From NCBI GenBank assembly GCA_947441105.1, contig CANESN010000022.1, positions 1 through 10,184 of the forward strand: a stretch of 10,184 nt of DNA, given 5' to 3'. Source of the DNA: Micrococcales bacterium (GTDB lineage Bacteria; Actinomycetota; Actinomycetes; Actinomycetales; Microbacteriaceae). Below are positions 5,380-10,184 of the stretch, in pieces. The notes beneath the pieces were generated by a model. That model had not been told where the DNA came from, did not search any database, and saw nothing but the letters and a program-made list of their open reading frames with translations. Both the position numbers and the translations under genes were made by a program. How positions within the stretch are numbered: position 1 is the first letter of the stretch; each line of letters begins with the position of its first letter.

Positions 5380-6326
5380 TGTTTGGTTTGGTATTCCTCT
5401 TGCAGGTCACGGTAGAGAGTTGACGATACGTAGCGCTCTCCGAACGATGGAATGATTACCACTATGTTCTTGCCGGCGAACTCTTCGCGGTGCGCAACCT
5501 CGCGCGCTGCCCAGACCGCGGCACCGGAGGAGATTCCCGCCAGGATGCCGTCTTCGGCAGAGACTCGACGAGAGTACTCAAACGCGTCGCCGTTTGAAGA
5601 TGAGAGCACCTCGTCGTAAACAGTGGTGTCCAAGATTGATGGGATGAAGTTTGGGCCAATTCCAGCAAGTGGGTGACCGGCTGCTTCACCGCCGGTGAGA
5701 AGTGGTGAAGATGCCGGCTGAACCGCAAAGATCTTGACGTTTGGGTTTAGTTCTCTAAGTCTTTGACCAGTTCCGGTAATGGTTCCGCCGGTGCCGCTGC
5801 CGGCAACAAGGGCATCGACCTGACCGTCGAGGTCACGCCAGATTTCCTCGGCTGTGGTCTCGCGGTGAATCTTTGGGCCGGCTGGGTTATCAAACTGACG
5901 AACCAAAACTGCCCCTGGAATTTGCTGACCGAGCTCTTCTGAGTGAGCAACCGAACCCTTCATGCCCAAAGCTGCTGGGGTTAGAACCAGCTCAGCACCG
6001 TAGGCACGGATCAAAATCTTGCGCTCTAGGCTCATCGAGTCCGGCATAACAATGATGGTGCGGTAACCACGAGCTGCTCCAACCATGGCAAGACCGATAC
6101 CGGTGTTACCGCTGGTGGCTTCGATGATCGTTCCACCTGGCTTTAGCTCACCAGATTCCTCGGCGGCGTTCACCATGGCAATGGCTAGACGGTCCTTCAC
6201 GCTGGAAGAAGGGTTATAGAACTCCAACTTGGCATAGACATTTGCCTTCGCTCCATCGAGCACTCGATTGAGCTTCACCAAGGGCGTATTACCGAAAACC
6301 TCGGTGATGTTGTTATAGACCCGCAT
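5376..6326 (-). CDS. cysK: Cysteine synthase A (O-acetylserine sulfhydrylase)
   Basis: A fold-type II PLP enzyme that makes L-cysteine from O-acetylserine and sulfide. From ATG 6326 it has 316 residues, normal for the family. Visible are the opening NITEVFGNTPLVKL, the PLP lysine K44 in NPSSSVKDR, the substrate loop TSGNTG (71-76), the phosphate-binding GSGTGG (176-181) and the cofactor-ring serine region GISSGAA (264-270). The absence of a long C-terminal regulatory domain favours CysK over cystathionine beta-synthase. The frame can be extended to TTG 6344, but ATG 6326 has GGAG four bases upstream and gives the conserved N-terminus. It is first in a two-gene unit with cysE, overlapping it by four bases. 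A TAAACT -10 element about 27 bases upstream sits inside an imperfect dyad, so regulation by a sulfur-responsive repressor is possible but unproven. Confidence 0.97.
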   Translation of the reverse strand: MRVYNNITEVFGNTPLVKLNRVLDGAKANVYAKLEFYNPSSSVKDRLAIAMVNAAEESGELKPGGTIIEATSGNTGIGLAMVGAARGYRTIIVMPDSMSLERKILIRAYGAELVLTPAALGMKGSVAHSEELGQQIPGAVLVRQFDNPAGPKIHRETTAEEIWRDLDGQVDALVAGSGTGGTITGTGQRLRELNPNVKIFAVQPASSPLLTGGEAAGHPLAGIGPNFIPSILDTTVYDEVLSSSNGDAFEYSRRVSAEDGILAGISSGAAVWAAREVAHREEFAGKNIVVIIPSFGERYVSSTLYRDLQEEYQTKQ

Positions 6327-6349
6327 TTTTCTCCAGACTTGCAAACCAT

Positions 6350-6382
6350 GGAAGTTTAACCCCGCTGGGAGGCAAACCTTCC
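6350..6382. repeat. Imperfect dyad over the cysK promoter, candidate operator
   Basis: GGAAGTTT (6350-6357) and AAACCTTCC (6374-6382) are inverted copies with one bulged base, 16 bases apart. The left arm contains the cysK -10 element. The position suits a repressor site. I do not recognise the motif as a known sulfur-regulator site. Confidence 0.35.
6353..6358 (-). promoter_or_regulatory. Putative -10 element for cysK-cysE
   Basis: On the minus strand TAAACT is identical to the proposed ychF -10 element. It would start transcription near 6346, giving a leader of about 20 bases that carries the GGAG ribosome binding site before ATG 6326. No clear -35 box is seen. Confidence 0.4.
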
Positions 6383-6393
6383 TTGAGTTACCG

Positions 6394-6452
6394 ATAGTTT
6401 CCGCGTGGCTCTCAGATTTTTATAAGGTTTCTCAAATAGGTTCGGAAACTAT
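6394..6452. repeat. Perfect 10-base inverted repeat spanning the lipoprotein gene start
   Basis: ATAGTTTCCG (6394-6403) is exactly inverted as CGGAAACTAT (6443-6452), with 39 bases between. The right arm includes the first two bases of ATG 6451, and the repeat lies between the divergent cysK and lipoprotein genes. It could be a pair of regulator half-sites or, in a longer transcript, a stem hiding the start codon. Confidence 0.6.
6437..6442 (+). promoter_or_regulatory. Possible -10 element for the lipoprotein gene
   Basis: TAGGTT fits TANNNT but stands eight bases before ATG 6451 rather than six, so the transcript would be leaderless or nearly so. TATAAG at 6421-6426 is an alternative. The inverted-repeat arm would overlap the start of transcription. 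Confidence 0.25.
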
Positions 6453-6816
6453 GAGAATCCTGATCGCCTCCGCCGCCATTATTTCCACCCTCACCCTGAC
6501 TGCCTGCAGCCCAGAAGCCCTTGTCAGCGCAGCTGCCGATGCCGCTGCCTGCACCGCGATGGAATCGACCCTAACCGCAACTGCTGCCGCCTACCAAGAG
6601 GGGCTAGTCGACTCGGGACTTATTGCCCAGGTGGATGCTCTTATCGGCGAGCAGGTTAGGGGCGTGCTCTCCTCGGGGCTATCTCAAGACCTGGCTGATC
6701 TGGTCGCAATTGTGGAATCTGCCGAATCGGTTGAAACCGCCAAGGCCAAGGTTGCGGAGCTGACTGCCTCTATCGGTGAGAAGTGCTCGGCAGTTGGAGT
6801 TGAGTTCGCTAACTAG
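6451..6816 (+). CDS. Small Ala-rich lipoprotein, function unknown
   Basis: A 121-residue protein beginning MRILIASAAIISTLTLTAC, a lipoprotein signal peptide with lipobox LTAC, so Cys19 would be lipidated and the mature protein of about 103 residues anchored on the outer face of the membrane. The mature part is rich in Ala, Glu, Val and Leu and looks almost entirely helical, with about four helices (roughly 23-50, 57-65, 72-92 and 96-112). Two further cysteines, Cys34 and Cys112, lie near its two ends and could form a disulfide that closes a helical bundle. I recognise no domain. The ATG is fixed by the signal peptide, although the ribosome binding site is poor (GGA only). The gene diverges from cysK across a repeat-rich spacer of 124 bases, and its stop codon shares the bases CTAG with the stop of the MFS gene on the other strand. 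Confidence 0.85.
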   Translation: MRILIASAAIISTLTLTACSPEALVSAAADAAACTAMESTLTATAAAYQEGLVDSGLIAQVDALIGEQVRGVLSSGLSQDLADLVAIVESAESVETAKAKVAELTASIGEKCSAVGVEFAN

Positions 6817-6822
6817 CGAACT
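6803..6822. terminator. Hairpin over two converging stop codons, possible bidirectional terminator
   Basis: AGTTCGC (6803-6809) pairs perfectly with GCGAACT (6816-6822) around the 6-base loop TAACTA. The TAG stops of the lipoprotein gene (6814-6816) and of the MFS gene (complement of 6813-6815) both fall inside it. A 10-base palindrome, GAACTAGTTC (6818-6827), overlaps the right arm. No T-tract follows on either strand, so termination is uncertain. Confidence 0.4.
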
Positions 6823-8000
6823 AGTTCATCATCAATCATTTGGCCCTTGCGGATTTGCAGGGCTACCGGGATTGCAATTAGGCAAGATCCAAACAAAAGC
6901 CACAGGCCTGCGTCCCAGCCACCAGTGACCTCTCTGAGTACTCCCACCAGAAACACGGCGAGGGATGCTGTGGTGTAACTAACGCCCTGCCCAAATGCGC
7001 TCACTGCCAGAACCGTCGAGCGCTCGCGAGATCGAAGATTGAACAGCGTTAGGGCCAGTGGAAACATGGAGGGCCCAAATCCGAATGCGATTACCCAGAG
7101 CCAGGTCAGCGAAGAATCTCCGAACAGGAAGCCCAGTGTTCCGATGACACCAGTGGCAAACGAAAACCAAACTATCAAGCTCTGAGATTTCGGGTAGCGC
7201 GTACTGAGAATCGGCATAATCAACGAAATCGGCAGCCCAATCAGAGCAAACAGGCTCAGTAGCAGCCCGCCCTCAATAACGCTCACTCCCTGGTGTTCCA
7301 CCAGGATCAGCGGTAGCCACGCAAAAGACACGTAACCGATGATTGACGTCACAGACTGCATAAAGGCAATCGAAACGGCAGTGGGAGAGCGCCAGATGGC
7401 TTTATCGCCCGCAACCTTCTCTGCTTTGATCTCCGGTTTTGAGTTACCAAGTAGGAAACTCAAGGGAGCAATTGTCAAAAACGCCAAAATTGCCCACTGC
7501 CCGAGTGAGAATCTCCAACCCGCTACCTCGGAGATTGGCACCGCAACAAACGACGCCATGGTTGCCGATAGCGCTGTAAGGGTTAGGTAAAGACTCGAGA
7601 CCAAACCGACTCGGTTTGGAAAGTATTTGCGAACCATTACCGGCAGCAGCACATTGCCGATGCCCATACCCAAAAGGCTCAACAGCGAGCCAAAGAACAG
7701 TGCCGTGGAATCCCAGGAGAAGGCCCTCAAAAGATGCCCCAGGATGATCATCAACACCGTGAGCATCAGGGTCTTCTCTACACCTAAGAGCCTTGCCGGA
7801 CGGTAGCTAAGCGAACTGGCAATTGCAAAAGACAGCGGAGCTGCGATTCCTAATAGACCTATGGTGACGATCGGCAGTGAGATGTCCTGCTGGATGTAGC
7901 TCACAACCGGGCTAATTGAGCTAACGGCGGTTCGAAGGTTTATTGCCAACAGGGCAATCGTTGCGATTGCTAAAAAGCGGGCTTGGTTTTGAGTTCTCAC
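6813..8000 (-). CDS. MFS permease, CynX/NimT family
   Basis: A 395-residue major facilitator superfamily protein with about twelve hydrophobic membrane segments and a charged central loop (GNSKPEIKAEKVAGDKAIWRS, about 185-205). The first helix contains the signature AINLRTAVSSISPVV (19-33), matching the NLRPALTSVGP-type motif of the CynX/NimT (COG2807) family. A basic loop follows helix 2 (SYRPARLLGVEKT). Family members include the cyanate transporter CynX and the 2-nitroimidazole exporter NimT, but most are uncharacterised and no cyn genes lie nearby, so the substrate and direction are unknown. The start is GTG 8000, overlapping the hisN stop by four bases (GTGA) with no separate ribosome binding site, so translation is probably coupled. 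It is the last gene of the aroA-rsgA-hisN operon and meets the lipoprotein gene tail to tail. Confidence 0.9.
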   Translation of the reverse strand: MRTQNQARFLAIATIALLAINLRTAVSSISPVVSYIQQDISLPIVTIGLLGIAAPLSFAIASSLSYRPARLLGVEKTLMLTVLMIILGHLLRAFSWDSTALFFGSLLSLLGMGIGNVLLPVMVRKYFPNRVGLVSSLYLTLTALSATMASFVAVPISEVAGWRFSLGQWAILAFLTIAPLSFLLGNSKPEIKAEKVAGDKAIWRSPTAVSIAFMQSVTSIIGYVSFAWLPLILVEHQGVSVIEGGLLLSLFALIGLPISLIMPILSTRYPKSQSLIVWFSFATGVIGTLGFLFGDSSLTWLWVIAFGFGPSMFPLALTLFNLRSRERSTVLAVSAFGQGVSYTTASLAVFLVGVLREVTGGWDAGLWLLFGSCLIAIPVALQIRKGQMIDDELVR

Positions 8001-8767
8001 TTCAGTGCTTGCTGGAACTGGGCGTGCAGCAAACCATTTGATGCCATAACCGAAGAACTATCGTCAGTAAGCGGGCCCGAAAGGTCAGTAAATTTGCCTC
8101 CGGCTTCCTCGACAATCGGAACTAGAGCTGCGATGTCATAGATCTGCAATCCGTGCTCGGCCACCAGATCGAGGCTTCCTTCGGCAAGCAGCATGTAGCT
8201 GTAGAAATCGCCATAGGCCCTGGTTCTCCAAACCTTGCGGCTTAGGTCAATCAGCTGAGGAAGCTTGTCGCTCTGATCCCAAAGCTGCAGGCTGTTATAG
8301 GAGATTGAAGAGTCTTCGAGCTTAGAGATCTTGGAAACCTGCAGAGAACGCACGCTGCCGTCTAGGTCCATGGTGAACGCGCCGTTGCCACGCTGTGCCC
8401 ACCAGCGCCTTCCAAGGGCTGGCGCTGAAACCACACTGGTGGTGATAACGCCATCAACTCGCAAGGCAATCAGAGTGGCCCAAATTGGGACACCTCTTAG
8501 GTAGTTGGCGGTGCCATCGATTGGGTCAACAATCCAGTTTCGGTTCGAAGATCCGGTGTTCTCAAACTCTTCGCCAATAAAGCTGTCGGTTGGTTGGTAA
8601 TCGGCGACAATCGAGCGCAGTTCGACCTCAACTGCTCGATCGGCGTCTGTTACCGGGGTGCGATCCGGCTTGGTTTCGACCAAAAGGCCCAGGGAGCGAA
8701 AACGCTTGAGGGAAATCTCATCAGCGTGGTCTGCCATCTTGAGGGCAAGGTCTAGATCTTTAATCAT
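7997..8767 (-). CDS. hisN: Histidinol-phosphate phosphatase, inositol monophosphatase family
   Basis: A 256-residue Mg2+-dependent phosphatase. The metal-binding residues of the inositol monophosphatase fold are present: GEE (65-67), DPIDGT (81-86) and D211 in the C-terminal IYDIAAL, the counterpart of the family's WD motif. The stretch RTRAYGDFYSYMLLAEGSLD (181-200), followed by AEHGLQIYD, resembles actinobacterial HisN (M. tuberculosis Rv3137 type), which removes phosphate from histidinol phosphate in the penultimate part of histidine synthesis. Plain inositol monophosphatase is the alternative; the flanking rsgA and aroA genes also favour HisN. The ATG at 8767 lies five bases after the rsgA stop and has no clear Shine-Dalgarno sequence. 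A TAGATT hexamer seven bases upstream, inside the rsgA end, could be an internal leaderless promoter. Confidence 0.88.
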   Translation of the reverse strand: MIKDLDLALKMADHADEISLKRFRSLGLLVETKPDRTPVTDADRAVEVELRSIVADYQPTDSFIGEEFENTGSSNRNWIVDPIDGTANYLRGVPIWATLIALRVDGVITTSVVSAPALGRRWWAQRGNGAFTMDLDGSVRSLQVSKISKLEDSSISYNSLQLWDQSDKLPQLIDLSRKVWRTRAYGDFYSYMLLAEGSLDLVAEHGLQIYDIAALVPIVEEAGGKFTDLSGPLTDDSSSVMASNGLLHAQFQQALK

Positions 8768-8772
8768 CAGGC

Positions 8773-9780
8773 TTAATCTATCGACCCAATTGCCAAGACC
8801 AGTCGTCGGAAAGAATCAAGTCTCGATACCGAAAGCTTTCCAGCCTCCACCGCAACATCCAACTCGCAGTCTGGGGAGTCAGCTAAGTGAGAGCAGTCTC
8901 TCGGGCACTCGGCGCTCGCGGAATCGAGATCCGCAAACCCCTTGAGAAGCCCAATCGCATCAATACCTGCAAGTCCAAAGGTTCTGACTCCCGGGGTGTC
9001 AACAATCCAGCCGTCGCGCACCGGAATGGCTTTGGCGGAACTTGAGGTGTGCTTGCCCTTACCGGTTACCTCGTTTACCTCGCCGGTTGCTCGGACATAG
9101 TCCGGTGCCAAAAGGTTGATCAAAGATGTCTTGCCGACACCGCTGTGGCCAACAAAAACCGTGGTCTTTCCCGCAAGAAGCGCTTCCAGGCCCTCAAGGT
9201 CTGGTTTTGCTTGGGAGTGCCTAAAGACCTTTAGGTCAAAGCCATCGAATCCCTGAATAAAGTCCGCTGGGTCGGCAAGGTCACACTTGGTCATGATCAA
9301 AATTGGCTTGAGGCCAGCGTGCATTGCTGCAACTAAATAGCGATCCACCAAACGAGGTTTTGGCTCCGGGTTGGTAGCTGCCATGACAATTGCAAGTTGA
9401 TCTGCATTGGCAACGATGGTCTGGTCTCCGGTATCACTCTCATCGCTTGAGCGAGTGAGCTCAGTGGTGCGAGGCTCGATCCTGACAATTCTGGCAAGGG
9501 TGCCTTTTTGGTCGGAGACTTCTCCAGCCAGTGCGACCCGATCGCAGGTAACGCAACCTTTGTTTCGAAGCTCTTTGGCCAAGGTAGCAAGCACTTCGCG
9601 GCCATCCTCGGTCAAAACCTTGTAGCGCGCCAGGTGAACTTCCAGCACCATGCCCATCAGGGCGTCATCGTGAGTTGGACGACGCTTGGTTCTGGGTTTA
9701 GAACCCTTTGGGTTGGGGCGGATTCGAACATCATCCTCATCGAGGTCCATGCCTGGACCCGGCTCAAACATCCAGGTCAT
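8773..9780 (-). CDS. rsgA: Ribosome small-subunit-dependent GTPase A
   Basis: RsgA is a circularly permuted GTPase that checks late maturation of the 30S subunit and needs the ribosome to stimulate hydrolysis. The 335-residue protein starts with a charged, probably disordered tail including [11 protein letters not shown] (25-35), typical of actinobacterial versions. An OB-fold follows (about 40-103). The permuted order of motifs is clear: G4 TKCD (164-167), then G1 GHSGVGKTS (211-219), G2 GKGKHTS (240-246) and G3 DTPGV (261-265). The C-terminal zinc knuckle uses C292, C296, H298 and C305. The ATG overlaps the aroA stop by four bases (ATGA), so the two are likely translated together, and hisN follows after five bases. 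Confidence 0.97.
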   Translation of the reverse strand: MTWMFEPGPGMDLDEDDVRIRPNPKGSKPRTKRRPTHDDALMGMVLEVHLARYKVLTEDGREVLATLAKELRNKGCVTCDRVALAGEVSDQKGTLARIVRIEPRTTELTRSSDESDTGDQTIVANADQLAIVMAATNPEPKPRLVDRYLVAAMHAGLKPILIMTKCDLADPADFIQGFDGFDLKVFRHSQAKPDLEGLEALLAGKTTVFVGHSGVGKTSLINLLAPDYVRATGEVNEVTGKGKHTSSSAKAIPVRDGWIVDTPGVRTFGLAGIDAIGLLKGFADLDSASAECPRDCSHLADSPDCELDVAVEAGKLSVSRLDSFRRLVLAIGSID

Positions 9781-10184
9781 TTAGAATCCAACATCTCTTG
9801 CCAGAGCTTGGTGAATTCAGGCATTGTCTTTGAGGTGGTGGCGATATTCTCGACCTCTAGGCCTGGAATACGAAGTCCAAGAATCGCACCTGCGGTCGCC
9901 ATGCGGTGATCCTCATAGCTCTGCCACTTACCGCCTGACAATTTGGCGGGGCGAATTTCAAGACCGTCTTCCAACTCGCTGACATCTCCGCCAAGGTTGT
10001 TTAGCTCATTAGTCAGCGCGCTAAGTCGGTCGGTTTCGTGACCACGCAGGTGAGCAATACCGGTAATTCGACTTGGTGAATCTGCCAGTGCGGCTAGCAC
10101 CGCAATAACCGGAGCCAGTTCTCCTCCGATTGAAAGATCGATATCGATGCCGTGGATTTTGCCATCTCCAGAAATGGTCATAAC
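9777..10184 (-). CDS. aroA: 3-phosphoshikimate 1-carboxyvinyltransferase, C-terminal part (5' end beyond right edge)
   Basis: The frame stays open to the right edge, and an internal ATG at 10181 is not the true start, since about two thirds of a normal EPSP synthase of roughly 420-450 residues is missing. Present are [19 protein letters not shown], the substrate-binding segment LRGHETDRL (the E. coli counterpart reads RVKETDR), the [15 protein letters not shown] signature and the final TSKTMPEF carrying the active-site lysine. The enzyme joins PEP to shikimate 3-phosphate in the step before chorismate. His in place of Lys in the RGHETDR motif is, as I recall, usual in actinobacterial AroA. 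It heads the visible part of the operon and overlaps rsgA by four bases. Confidence 0.95.
   Translation of the reverse strand, partial: VMTISGDGKIHGIDIDLSIGGELAPVIAVLAALADSPSRITGIAHLRGHETDRLSALTNELNNLGGDVSELEDGLEIRPAKLSGGKWQSYEDHRMATAGAILGLRIPGLEVENIATTSKTMPEFTKLWQEMLDSK

Noticed and set aside
6327..6344. A TTG-started six-residue extension of CysK.
   Set aside because: ATG 6326 gives the standard CysK N-terminus and has GGAG upstream; the TTG would lie at about the predicted transcription start.
4446..6377. The 8-mer GTTTGCCT occurs upstream of the DUF3052-like gene (4446-4453) and, on the minus strand, upstream of cysK (6377-6370), hinting at a shared regulator.
   Set aside because: An 8-base match between two spacers of about 100 bases has a substantial chance of arising randomly, and the surrounding dyads differ in spacing and sequence.
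6345..6450. A riboswitch or T-box in the cysK-lipoprotein spacer.
   Set aside because: The predicted cysK leader is only about 20 bases, and I see no specifier, antiterminator or SAM-box elements.
7339..7590. An 83-codon plus-strand open frame inside the MFS permease gene.
   Set aside because: It is antisense to membrane helices and has no start signal or recognisable motif.
9508..9909. A 133-codon plus-strand open frame across the aroA-rsgA junction.
   Set aside because: It is antisense to two confidently identified genes, its sequence shows no domain, and no promoter or ribosome binding site precedes it.

Overview
The window reads as chromosomal housekeeping DNA from an actinobacterium, most likely a small-genome member of the Microbacteriaceae such as the freshwater Rhodoluna/Aquiluna ('Luna') group. 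This rests on protein character (an actinobacterial-type RsgA, a HisN-type histidinol phosphatase next to aroA and rsgA, a DesA3-like desaturase, a CynX/NimT-type MFS permease), on base composition that looks roughly balanced rather than very GC-rich, and on many starts that look leaderless. The genus is an inference. I see no mobile element, CRISPR array, rRNA or tRNA.

Layout. Positions 1-412 hold the N-terminal part of a DnaQ-like exonuclease on the minus strand, running off the left edge. It diverges from ychF (443-1516, plus) across only 30 bases. Next on the plus strand come a secreted HExxH metalloprotease-like protein (1552-2730), a RidA-family protein (2824-3210), a membrane fatty-acid desaturase (3261-4346) and a small DUF3052-like protein (4465-4878). 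The last of these collides tail to tail with the minus-strand cysK-cysE pair (6326-4849), overlapping the cysE end by 30 bases. A small plus-strand lipoprotein gene (6451-6816) diverges from cysK and meets a second minus-strand operon tail to tail at a shared palindromic CTAG. That operon reads aroA (partial, from the right edge), rsgA, hisN, MFS permease, with junctions of -4, +5 and -4 bases.

How the genes work together. CysE makes O-acetylserine, which CysK converts to cysteine. The two genes overlap by 4 bases, and CysE ends in the isoleucine that in other bacteria docks into CysK. The right-hand operon joins aromatic amino acid synthesis (AroA), histidine synthesis (HisN), 30S ribosome maturation (RsgA) and an exporter-type permease. 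This looks like growth-linked co-expression rather than one pathway.

The most distinctive signals are regulatory. At four genes (exonuclease, ychF, desaturase, DUF3052-like) a -10-like hexamer ends exactly six bases before the start codon, as expected for leaderless mRNAs. Two of these promoters overlap back to back at 412-443. A perfect 10-base inverted repeat spans the start of the lipoprotein gene, and imperfect dyads overlap the cysK and DUF3052-like promoters. I found no clear evidence of a wholly new system; the findings are moderate and local.
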